From Prevotella fusca JCM 17724 (GTDB lineage Bacteria; Bacteroidota; Bacteroidia; Bacteroidales; Bacteroidaceae): 64,000 nt of DNA. Position 1 is the first letter of the stretch. Each line of letters begins with the position of its first letter. A program made the position numbers and the translations under genes. The notes below the pieces were generated by a model. It worked only from the letters and a program-made list of their open reading frames with translations. It had not been told where the DNA came from and searched no databases. Where the stretch lies: the NCBI RefSeq assembly GCF_001262015.1, contig NZ_CP012075.1, positions 434,001 to 498,000 of the forward strand, written 5' to 3'. Positions 16,726 through 24,765 of this stretch are shown piece by piece.

Positions 16726-18990
16726 TTAGAACGGAAGTCCGACCGCAAAATGGAACGTAAAGTCGCGTTTCAGATTCGGATGCCATAAGGCATAATGCTC
16801 TTCCGTACTTGTATAGGCTGGATTAATTGCCTTCATGCCACCGTCAAAACGAAGAATGAAATAGTCAAAGTTCAAACGTAGACCGAGACCGTACGCGACA
16901 GCCAGCTGCTTATAGAAGTCCTTGAAGCGGAACTGTCCGCCAGGTTGATCCTCATAGTTGCGAATGGTCCAGATGTTTCCAGCATCTATGAAGGCTGCAC
17001 CATCAAGTTTCCAGAACAGATGAGTACGATATTCAGCATTCAAGTCGAGCTTCATATCACCCGTCTGATTGATGAAGTCTATTCGCCCGTCAACTCCACG
17101 GAATTTACCTGGTCCCAACTCTCTCACACTCCAACCACGCACAGAGTTGGCGCCGCCGGAAAAATAACGCTTCTCAAATGGGAGTACAGTACTGTTGCCA
17201 TAAGGAACAGCTATACCGAATCCACCATGCAAAGCTAAAGAATTACGGTCATCAAAGTGTAACATCTGCGTATAATCAAAATCGAACTTTGCATATTGCG
17301 CATAGGCAATATTAAACAGTGTCCGCTTTCCCTGACTGTTCTCCTTGAACTTGAATATACTACTCAACCCGTTTAAAAGGTTTCCTGCCAGTTCCGCTTT
17401 TGCCCTGAAAGCATGGCTGGAGCTGCTATAATGGACTCCGAAACCTGTACGCATAATGAACAGATCCTGATAATTATATCGAAGAATAGCATTACGTGTT
17501 GTTGCATTATCAAGATAATCACGTTTGAAAGTCTCGCTTATCCACGGCATATATACATAACTGAGATTAAGGAGATCAAAGTCATATGTCAGATGGTGTA
17601 CAGGATTTGTCCAATGATACCTCCATGCTGAAGAGAATACCCGGCGATAGAACTCTGGTCGGTTCTGTAGATTCCAGCCTACAGTAACTTCCGAGGTGGC
17701 ATTACTCCTCCTCCTGAAGTTCTTGGATATGAAAGGAGCCAGGAAGCGAGGGAACTGCAGGCGTGCCTGTATGCTATACTCCTCATAGTTACTATTCTTA
17801 TAACCCTCCAGACCTTTGATTGCTTCAAAAGCTGCACGAAACTCCAGACTTAAATGTTCACTGCCTCGGAAGAGGTTACGATTCTGGTAAGAAAGAACTG
17901 CTGCAGCACCGAAGTCGCCTGCTGTATTCGTTCCTTCCGGCTGGAAAGAGATAGTGTTGGGCTTATTATTGGAAACCTGAATATCTGCATCCAGATAATG
18001 TGTAGAGGATGTTGTATAAGCGAATGACTTTCCAATAACCAGACTATCATAACGGGGAACTTCCCGAAAGTTGATGCTCGTGTAGCGTACAGCACCAAGG
18101 CGTGAGAAGTTGTTATAAGTCTTCTGTAGGTCAGTTGCTGAGAAATACTTTCCTTTTTCTATCAAAGTGTTATCTTCAAGAACACCTTTCCGAAGATGAA
18201 AGCCCGTGGCATCGCCGGGAATAAAGTTTACATTATTGATAACATACCGTGGATGCAGTGTTGGATTGGCGTTGCTGTTCTCAACATATTTCATCAAGTG
18301 CAGTGTTACATTTACATGTTGCCTGCCTTGGGTAGAATCGGCAGTGTAATACATGAAGTCCTTATGAAAACGATAGAATCCCGAGTCATTCAGGATACGG
18401 GTAAGACGTTTGCGCTCATCATCCAACGATGTGACAGTAAACTGGCGTGGACGTTCCGTATCTGACATGAGATGAGGAGAAAGCACCTTTGCTATGATTG
18501 AATCATCTATGTCATAATTGAAATGGTCAATGATGTAAGGTTCACCCGGATGAAGCCTGTAAACAGCTGTCACTTTCTTTCCCTTGACCTTTCTGTCAAG
18601 GTCAACCGAGGCATTCATATAGCCCATGTTCTGCATCGCAACAGCCAGATCCTCACAGGATAAACGTGCCTGTAGTGTATCATATAATACAGGCTCTTCA
18701 CCCATTCTGCGCAACGTTCTGTTAATCCACTTTGTTGTGTCCTGTCCCGCCATTGCATAGGTCCCCAATGGAATCTTGAAAAGTGAGAACCAACGTGAGT
18801 TGCCTTTCTGACGTACATACTGCATTAAAAGAGATGAATTCACATCCTTTTGGTCAGAACGCAATTCAACTTTATCCAACAGGTATTGTCCTTCTGGAAT
18901 GAATTTCTCTGATGAACATGCCATGACAACAAGCATAATCAGAGCAATAAGAAGCGATGTAAATAACCTATGTAATCTTGAAAACGACAT
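16726..18990 (-). CDS. tamL: BamA/TamA-family outer-membrane lipoprotein (TamL-like)
   Basis: It is an Omp85-superfamily protein of 754 residues. The N-terminus is a lipoprotein signal (LIALIMLVVMACSSEK, Cys near residue 25), as in the lipidated TamA variant TamL of Bacteroidetes. POTRA-like repeats follow (to about residue 330), then a 16-strand-type barrel with FSGGANSVRGWSVRELGPG (the conserved substrate-loop VRG(F/W) motif near residue 615). The C-terminus ends in Phe (FHFAVGLPF). It would act in assembly or export of outer-membrane components. No tamB is in the window. Its stop lies only 71 bp from the IS cluster. The promoter module at 19046-19147 drives it. Confidence 0.88.
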   Translation of the reverse strand: MSFSRLHRLFTSLLIALIMLVVMACSSEKFIPEGQYLLDKVELRSDQKDVNSSLLMQYVRQKGNSRWFSLFKIPLGTYAMAGQDTTKWINRTLRRMGEEPVLYDTLQARLSCEDLAVAMQNMGYMNASVDLDRKVKGKKVTAVYRLHPGEPYIIDHFNYDIDDSIIAKVLSPHLMSDTERPRQFTVTSLDDERKRLTRILNDSGFYRFHKDFMYYTADSTQGRQHVNVTLHLMKYVENSNANPTLHPRYVINNVNFIPGDATGFHLRKGVLEDNTLIEKGKYFSATDLQKTYNNFSRLGAVRYTSINFREVPRYDSLVIGKSFAYTTSSTHYLDADIQVSNNKPNTISFQPEGTNTAGDFGAAAVLSYQNRNLFRGSEHLSLEFRAAFEAIKGLEGYKNSNYEEYSIQARLQFPRFLAPFISKNFRRRSNATSEVTVGWNLQNRPEFYRRVFSSAWRYHWTNPVHHLTYDFDLLNLSYVYMPWISETFKRDYLDNATTRNAILRYNYQDLFIMRTGFGVHYSSSSHAFRAKAELAGNLLNGLSSIFKFKENSQGKRTLFNIAYAQYAKFDFDYTQMLHFDDRNSLALHGGFGIAVPYGNSTVLPFEKRYFSGGANSVRGWSVRELGPGKFRGVDGRIDFINQTGDMKLDLNAEYRTHLFWKLDGAAFIDAGNIWTIRNYEDQPGGQFRFKDFYKQLAVAYGLGLRLNFDYFILRFDGGMKAINPAYTSTEEHYALWHPNLKRDFTFHFAVGLPF

Positions 18991-19045
18991 TAATATCCTA
19001 TTTTTTTAGCGAAAACAACAGTAGCTGGGATAAAAAAAGCATCTT

Positions 19046-19147
19046 TCTACTTTCCAAACGCAGCTTATTTTATGCAAAAAAATGCAAGTGAGGGCAAAGA
19101 AAGCGTGCTTTCAATTTGCCGAGCGCAGCTTATTTTATGCAAAGGTA
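19046..19147 (-). promoter_or_regulatory. tamL promoter with tandem copies of conserved leader module
   Basis: On the minus strand TACCTTTG (19140-19147) is followed by CATAAAATAAGCTGCGCTC, then GGCAAA-TT-GAAAGC-AC-GCTTTC-TTTGCC, a complete hairpin. A second partial copy (GCATAAAATAAGCTGCGTTT) begins 65 bp further. The same module is at 1907, 28035 and 42708. Confidence 0.65.
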
Positions 19148-19190
19148 GTAAAAAGTTAAGAGTAATAGATGGCGACTGGATAGTTTTTTG

Positions 19191-19198
19191 TAAATTTG
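19191..19198 (+). promoter_or_regulatory. -7 box of trmH-family gene, apparent leaderless start
   Basis: TAAATTTG fits TAnnTTTG and ends 4 nt before the GTG start at 19203. Transcription would begin at or next to the start codon. The upstream 60 bp resemble the divergent region at 1855-1914. Confidence 0.6.
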
Positions 19199-19202
19199 CG
19201 AG

Positions 19203-19925
19203 GTGATATCAAAGAATAAGATAAAACTTATCCGCTCTCTCGAGACGAAGAAAGGACGGGAGAAAGCCGGACTATTTGTGGCAGAAGGACCAAAAGTTGT
19301 CCATGACCTGCTACACGAGGGATTTGTGGCAGAAGAGATTCTGGAAGATATCGAAGACATCAAAAAAGTCTCATTCCTCCAGCATCCACAGCCTGTACTG
19401 GGTGTTTTCCAGATGCCTACAGAAGACAAGGTGAATTCAAATGATTCCTCCAACACATATAACGAACAGATTGATAACCAACTTGTTCTTGCACTTGACG
19501 GTGTGCAAGATCCTGGCAACCTTGGAACTATCATAAGAATTGCTGATTGGTTTGGGATTGAAAACATATTCTGTTCGCACGAGACAGCAGACTGCTGGAA
19601 CCCAAAGGTTGTTCAGGCTACGATGGGAAGCATTGCAAGAGTAAAGTTACATTACTTGGACTTAAACAAGCTGATAGAACATCTCCCCACCGGCTATCCT
19701 GTTTACGCCACCCTTCTTGACGGCAATAACATCTACGGTCAGCCACTCACCCAACATGGCATGATTGTAATGGGAAATGAGGGGAAAGGTATATCACCAA
19801 TGCTTCGGACAAAGATTAACCGCAAGTTACTGATTCCTAATTATCCACCAGAGCGTGAAACAGCAGAGTCTTTGAATGTTGCAATCGCCACATCTATTGT
19901 CTGTGCAGAATTCAGAAGAAGATAA
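19203..19925 (+). CDS. TrmH/SpoU family RNA 2'-O-methyltransferase
   Basis: SPOUT-class methyltransferase that uses S-adenosylmethionine to 2'-O-methylate tRNA or rRNA. It has 240 residues with a GTG start. The substrate-binding head (SKNKIKLIRSLETKKGR...GLFVAEGPKVV) is at residues 3-40. The three SPOUT motifs are LDGVQDPGNLGTIIRIADWF (about 100), MIVMGNEGKGIS (about 185) and ETAESLNVAIATSIV (about 225), which build the trefoil knot. The target nucleotide is not predictable. hisC follows 52 nt later on the same strand. Confidence 0.93.
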   Translation: MISKNKIKLIRSLETKKGREKAGLFVAEGPKVVHDLLHEGFVAEEILEDIEDIKKVSFLQHPQPVLGVFQMPTEDKVNSNDSSNTYNEQIDNQLVLALDGVQDPGNLGTIIRIADWFGIENIFCSHETADCWNPKVVQATMGSIARVKLHYLDLNKLIEHLPTGYPVYATLLDGNNIYGQPLTQHGMIVMGNEGKGISPMLRTKINRKLLIPNYPPERETAESLNVAIATSIVCAEFRRR

Positions 19926-19977
19926 GAAGAACGCATCTCAAGCACAAAGTAACATCCTAAACCTAAAATTAACGAGT

Positions 19978-21027
19978 ATGACAGACTTAGATAAATTGGT
20001 CCGACCTAATATCCGAGAGTTCCTCTCTTGTACAAATGCAAGAACAGAACAGCCCACCGGGCAATTCCGGCAAATCATGCTTGATGCCAATGAAAATCCA
20101 TATAACAAGCCGTTCAACCGTTATCCATCTGACTCACAGGAAGAATTAAAAACACAGCTTGCAAAGTTGAAGGGTGTTACAGATAATGAGATTTTTCTCA
20201 GCAATGGCTCAACAGAAGCTATTGACATGTGCTATCGCATCTTCTGTCAGCCTCGGGTTGACAATGTTGTTGCCATTGAACCTACATGCGGATTGTACCG
20301 ACAGTTTGCAGCATTCAATGATGTTGAGTATCGTCCAGTTCTCTTAGATTATGATTTTCAGTTGGATGCGATACGACTTCTTAAAACTTGTGACAGACAT
20401 ACGAAGTTGATTTGGCTTTGTTCGCCTAATACACCAAATGGAAACTTATTGGATACTGTGGAAGTAGAGAAGGTTCTAAAAACATTCAATGGTATTGTAA
20501 TTATTGATGAAGCATATTCCGACTTCTCCCGTCAGCAGCCTTTCCGTGAACGGCTGGCAGAGTTCCCAAACATGATAGTTCTCAATACTTTCTCAAAAGC
20601 ATGGGCCAATGCAGCTATCCGCTTAGGTGTTACATGCGCACAGGAAGCTGTCATTGACTTATTCAACAAGGTAAAGTATCCTTATAACATCAATCAGCTT
20701 ACACAGGAGCAAGCCGTTGATGCCCTCAAACACCGTTATGACATAGAAGACTGGATAAAAATTCTGCTGCTGGAACGCCAACGTATGATGAAAGCCTTTG
20801 AGAGTCTGGCTTGCTGCGAGCAGGTTTATCCATCAAATGCTAATTTCTTTCTGGCTCGGATGAAGGATGCACAAGGCGTGTATGACTATCTTACGGAAAA
20901 AGGTATTGTGGTACATAATTGCTTCAAAGAACCATTGTGCGACAACTGTTTGCGAATAACAATAGGGGCAAAAGCCGAAAATGCAGAAATTCTTGGAATT
21001 CTCAGATATTATAAGCCTACAAAGTAG
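19978..21027 (+). CDS. hisC: Histidinol-phosphate aminotransferase
   Basis: PLP-dependent fold-type-I aminotransferase that converts imidazole-acetol phosphate to histidinol phosphate. The start at 19978 (MTDLDKLVRPNIREF) gives 349 residues; an open frame reaches back into the previous gene but is not homologous. Motifs are LDANENPYNKPFNRYP, CSPNTPNGN, DEAYSDFS and the PLP lysine in NTFSKAWANAAIRLG. No other his genes are in the window. The family normally sits in a hisG-hisD-hisC-hisB operon in this phylum. A related activity (aromatic or phosphoserine-type aminotransferase) is possible but less likely. Confidence 0.88.
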   Translation: MTDLDKLVRPNIREFLSCTNARTEQPTGQFRQIMLDANENPYNKPFNRYPSDSQEELKTQLAKLKGVTDNEIFLSNGSTEAIDMCYRIFCQPRVDNVVAIEPTCGLYRQFAAFNDVEYRPVLLDYDFQLDAIRLLKTCDRHTKLIWLCSPNTPNGNLLDTVEVEKVLKTFNGIVIIDEAYSDFSRQQPFRERLAEFPNMIVLNTFSKAWANAAIRLGVTCAQEAVIDLFNKVKYPYNINQLTQEQAVDALKHRYDIEDWIKILLLERQRMMKAFESLACCEQVYPSNANFFLARMKDAQGVYDYLTEKGIVVHNCFKEPLCDNCLRITIGAKAENAEILGILRYYKPTK

Positions 21028-21276
21028 TCTCATACTATAAGAGACAATTCGTTGACGAATCCTATCCTGATAGGAAAAAAATATCAGAACAGATAACTCT
21101 AATACATAAGAACCCTCTCTCCCATCATAAATTTCCTTTTGCATCTTACCTCATTGGTTCGGAGCAGGATAGATTTTTATTGATGAAAAAAGGCTGAAAT
21201 AGACTGTACAAAACTGTTTGTTTGTCATATTTTTTCCTTGTCTTATTTTGTATTGACGCTCATTTGCATCCTAATT

Positions 21277-21395
21277 AAGCCCAAATTGAGATTCAAAAGA
21301 TGCTTAATTGAAGTCTAACTAAGGCTTAATTGAAGCCCAATTAAGCATCTTTTCTTACACGGTCTTATAACAAACTGAAAATGTGTTAGTTACAA
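21277..21395 (+). repeat. 22-bp period intergenic array, copy 3, with trailing module
   Basis: Units are in phase at 21277, 21299, 21321 and 21343. The best unit is CTTAATTG-AAGCC-CAATTAAG. An outer 12-bp inverted pair GATGCTTAATTG (21299) and CAATTAAGCATC (21338) encloses the core, followed by TTTTCTTACA and the CTTATAAC...GTTAGTTAC module. It lies 250 bp 3' of hisC in the same orientation. The rest of the 867-bp gap (to 21894) holds nothing I recognise. Confidence 0.85.
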
Positions 21396-21894
21396 ACATG
21401 GATACAAAGGGTATTCTTCTCTTTATTTACATAACAAAGCCAATAATTTATGTAATGTTTTTTCACAACTGTAAATACGGAGAAAGAGAACCTGTTTCTA
21501 TTTGATATTAAGGTGGAAAAAACACTGATGAAAAAAGCTGATTATTCTCTTGACTGATTACATCTACAGTAAACTGCATGTCTGAAGTAATTCCTCTGAC
21601 TGAAGAGAACTGAACCCAACAGAGGGACTTCTACCCTACCTTGCTTCTTCTGACCATTGTATGGACAAATGGGAATGCCAGCCGCAGTTTTCACTTAGCT
21701 GCTACGTTTTCAGAAATAAGGCTGTTAGTTGCGAATTATTTTCACGAAAACAAACTCATTCTCAACATGAAAACAATTCGCAACAGTTACTTTGCTTTTA
21801 GAAACAGCATATTGCAGGATTCATGGCAGTACATTGGCATCTCGAAAACTGATCACAAATCAGACACTTAGAGTCAACGCATGAACGTCGTCGA

Positions 21895-22566
21895 CTAATA
21901 AACACGAGGGCCGAAAATAGTTGTTCCGACACGAACCATAGTCGAGCGGCATTCCACGGCAATATCATAATCATGGCTCATGCCCCATGAACGCTCCTTA
22001 AACTCCGAATCCTCAGCGAAAAACTTTGCCTTCAGCTCATCAAAAAGGTCAGCCGCCAAGGTCATTTCCTTCTTGATTTGGTTACGGTCATCCACGTTCG
22101 ATGCCATCATCATCAAGCCTGAGATATGCACATTCTTGAGTTCCTTCCACTCGCCACTTTCCAATAGTTCACGGCATGCGTCAGGACTGAATCCATATTT
22201 ACTTTCCTCTTCTGCGATATGCAACTCCAGTAGGACGTTGATGATACGGTCATACTTTGCTGCCTGCTTATCGATTTCCTTCAACAGCTTCAAGGAGTCT
22301 ACTGCCTCAATCATAGAGATATAAGGAGCTATGTACTTCACCTTATTAGTCTGAAGATGACCGATGAAATGCCATTCAATATCCTTTGGAAGGCTCTGGA
22401 CTTTACGTGTCAATTCCTGCTCCTTACTCTCGCCGAAGATACGCTGCCCCTCACGATAAGCAGCTTCTATATACTCATTAGGGTGAAACTTACTGATGGC
22501 AACCAACTTCACGCCATCAGGAAGATTCCCAAGCACTTCGTGTAAATTATTTGCTACATCATACAT
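21895..22566 (-). CDS. YggS/PROSC family PLP-binding protein (PLP homeostasis)
   Basis: A single-domain alanine-racemase-like barrel with PLP but no known catalysis; it buffers PLP in the cytoplasm. It has 223 residues. The PLP lysine is in VKLVAISKFHPNE (about residue 26). IFGESKEQELTRKVQSLP, EWHFIGHLQTNKVKYI, LMMMAS and SWGMSHDYDIAVECRSTMVRVGTTIFG with the phosphate-binding loop are all present. It follows the DUF4494 gene by 29 nt on the same strand. Confidence 0.95.
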   Translation of the reverse strand: MYDVANNLHEVLGNLPDGVKLVAISKFHPNEYIEAAYREGQRIFGESKEQELTRKVQSLPKDIEWHFIGHLQTNKVKYIAPYISMIEAVDSLKLLKEIDKQAAKYDRIINVLLELHIAEEESKYGFSPDACRELLESGEWKELKNVHISGLMMMASNVDDRNQIKKEMTLAADLFDELKAKFFAEDSEFKERSWGMSHDYDIAVECRSTMVRVGTTIFGPRVY

Positions 22567-22595
22567 AACGGTAAGTTTCTTTCCTTTTTACTGAT

Positions 22596-23084
22596 TTACT
22601 TGTCGAACTCTGGCTTCTCTTCCTTCTCGTTCTTCTTGCCGTCACGATGCTCGAAGACATCCATAATCTTCGTTTCAGTGATGGCAGCAATTTCATAATC
22701 AATCATAGTTGAGCCCATCACCTCATCCACATGCTTGACTGCACCGTTCACAGAATGTGCCTGTACAAGATAAGTTACAGAAGAACGTTTTTCCTTCTCG
22801 GTCTTCTCATCCAGCGTAATAAATGCAAGTCTTGCCTTGAACCACTTATCGTCAGTATCAATATCACTGAAGAAAATCTCACCGTATGGAGCTGGCGAAA
22901 TTGCTTTCACGTCAAATTCACCGCTGACATAATGTGACATTTCCTCGGTGATAAACTCTTCAGCCTCAGAGAAACTGAAAGCATCTACCACATACTGTTC
23001 AATGACCTTCTTGTTCTGACCGTCTTCCATGGCCTTGTCATATCTTACTCTCGTCTCGAACCAGGAACTTGTTCTACTTCTCAT
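22596..23084 (-). CDS. DUF4494 domain protein
   Basis: A 162-residue cytoplasmic protein without a signal peptide; function unknown. It begins MRSRTSSWFETRVRYDK. Typical family traits are the N-terminal WFE-x-K/RVRYDK, a QYVVDAFSFSEAE segment and VMGSTMIDYEIAAITETKIMDVFEH near the end. The last ~15 residues are charged (KNEKEEKPEFDK). It is co-directional with yggS with a 29-nt gap. The family is widespread in Bacteroidetes next to yggS, from memory. Confidence 0.8.
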   Translation of the reverse strand: MRSRTSSWFETRVRYDKAMEDGQNKKVIEQYVVDAFSFSEAEEFITEEMSHYVSGEFDVKAISPAPYGEIFFSDIDTDDKWFKARLAFITLDEKTEKEKRSSVTYLVQAHSVNGAVKHVDEVMGSTMIDYEIAAITETKIMDVFEHRDGKKNEKEEKPEFDK

Positions 23085-23230
23085 AATTAATCTTTAAGTT
23101 TTTAAGCCCTGCTTTCCCGTCATCAGACGAAGACGAAAAGGAGAGCAACAGGCGGTTTTTATAGTAGTGCAAAAGTAGTAAAAATTCTGCGTTAATCTGC
23201 TAAAAGTGCGGTTAAAATAAAAAAAATGTC

Positions 23231-23238
23231 TATCTTTG
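23231..23238 (+). promoter_or_regulatory. -7 box of aminotransferase gene
   Basis: TATCTTTG fits TAnnTTTG, 72 nt before the chosen ATG at 23311. No good -33 element is seen. Confidence 0.55.
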
Positions 23239-23310
23239 CATCATAGTATAGAATATAAGGGCAGACGGATTTCTGCTCTCTCCATCATCAGGAGAATAAA
23301 CAAAGTCATT

Positions 23311-24516
23311 ATGCCGGAAATATCAGTTCGTGGGCTTGAAATGCCGGAGTCACCTATCAGGAAGCTGGCTCCACTTGCCGCTGATGCAAAGAAGCGTGGT
23401 ATTAAAGTTTACCATTTGAATATCGGTCAGCCAGACCTTCCTACGCCGCAATGCGGACTGGACGCACTGAAGAAGATTGATCGTAAACTTTTGGAATACT
23501 CACCGTCACAAGGTTACCTTTCTTACAGGGAGAAACTCTGTGACTTTTATAAAAAATTCAACATAAACGTTGCACCAGATGATATTATTATTACAGCTGG
23601 TGGTTCTGAAGCTGTGCTGTATTCATTCATGGCGTGTCTGAATCCTGGTGACGAGATCATAGTACCGGAACCTGCATACGCCAATTACATGGCATTTGCT
23701 ATATCGGCAGGTGCAAAGATAAAAACCATCGCAACCTCCATAGAAGAGGGGTTTGCACTGCCTAAGGTTGAGAAGTTTGAAGAGCTTATCAACGAGAAGA
23801 CACGTGCTATTATGATATGTAACCCGAACAATCCTACGGGTTATCTGTACACAAGAAGGGAGATGAACCAGATTCGTGACCTTGTAAAGAAGTACGACCT
23901 TTACCTCTTCTCTGATGAAGTTTACCGTGAATACATCTATACAGGCTCGCCCTATATCTCATCAATGCACCTACAGGGAATAGAGAACAATACGGTACTT
24001 ATCGACTCTGTTTCAAAGCGTTATAGTGAATGTGGAATACGTATAGGTGCGCTGATTACGAAGAATGAAGAGATACGTAAGGCTGTTATGAAGTTCTGTC
24101 AGGCACGTCTTTCTCCCCCACTGATTGGTCAGATAGTTGCAGAAGCAAGTCTTGATGCACCGGAATCCTATTATCGTGATGTCTATGATGAGTATGTTGA
24201 TCGCCGTAAATGCCTTATTGACGGTTTGAACCGCATCCCAGGAGTTTACTCTCCTATCCCGATGGGTGCTTTCTATACCGTAGCCAAACTCCCTGTTGAC
24301 GACTCTGAGAAATTCTGCCGTTGGTGTTTGGAAGAGTTCAGTTATGAAGGAGAGACCATAATGATGGCTCCAGCCAGTGGCTTCTACACAACACCAGGTG
24401 CCGGTTACAATCAAGTCCGCATTGCTTATGTTCTGAAACGTGAAGACCTACAGCGTGCTTTAACCGTATTACAGAAGGCATTGGAATCATATCCAGGCCG
24501 TGTGGAAGAGGATTGA
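23311..24516 (+). CDS. Pyridoxal-phosphate-dependent aminotransferase, class I
   Basis: Fold-type-I aspartate/tyrosine-type aminotransferase. The start at 23311 (MPEISVRGLEMPESPIRKL) gives 401 residues; an in-frame ATG at 23236 lies only 4-5 nt after the -7 box and adds 25 unusual residues. Motifs are LNIGQPDLPTP, TAGGSEAVLYS, CNPNNPTGYLY, LFSDEVYREY and the PLP lysine in DSVSKRYSECGIRIG, plus a C-terminal Arg in YNQVRIAYVL. The substrate is not determined; it is an aspartate-aminotransferase-like member of subgroup I-gamma. Confidence 0.9.
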   Translation: MPEISVRGLEMPESPIRKLAPLAADAKKRGIKVYHLNIGQPDLPTPQCGLDALKKIDRKLLEYSPSQGYLSYREKLCDFYKKFNINVAPDDIIITAGGSEAVLYSFMACLNPGDEIIVPEPAYANYMAFAISAGAKIKTIATSIEEGFALPKVEKFEELINEKTRAIMICNPNNPTGYLYTRREMNQIRDLVKKYDLYLFSDEVYREYIYTGSPYISSMHLQGIENNTVLIDSVSKRYSECGIRIGALITKNEEIRKAVMKFCQARLSPPLIGQIVAEASLDAPESYYRDVYDEYVDRRKCLIDGLNRIPGVYSPIPMGAFYTVAKLPVDDSEKFCRWCLEEFSYEGETIMMAPASGFYTTPGAGYNQVRIAYVLKREDLQRALTVLQKALESYPGRVEED

Positions 24517-24625
24517 TGAGTAAATAGGTGTTGAATGTTAGGAGATAGATGTTGAAAGTTGAGTGATAATGAATTGTGCTATTCATTGCTATTCTTTTTT
24601 CCATACTGTAATTTTCTCCCTCCAC

Positions 24626-24757
24626 CACAGTAATTCATCAACACCCAACACTCATCACCCACCACCCACCACAGCAATTCATCAACACCCAATATTCATC
24701 ACCCACCACCCACCACAGCAATTCATCAACACCCAACACTCATCACCCACCACCCAC
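24626..24757 (+). repeat. Three tandem 44-bp G-poor repeats before the permease gene
   Basis: Units start with CACAG at 24626, 24670 and 24714, each 44 bp, ending CACCCACCACCCAC. Copies differ at a few bases only. The plus strand is nearly G-free; the minus strand has several GGG runs spaced by 4 nt and could form a G-quadruplex. The repeat ends 8 bp before the ATG of the permease gene. Confidence 0.9.
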
Positions 24758-24765
24758 CACCCAAC

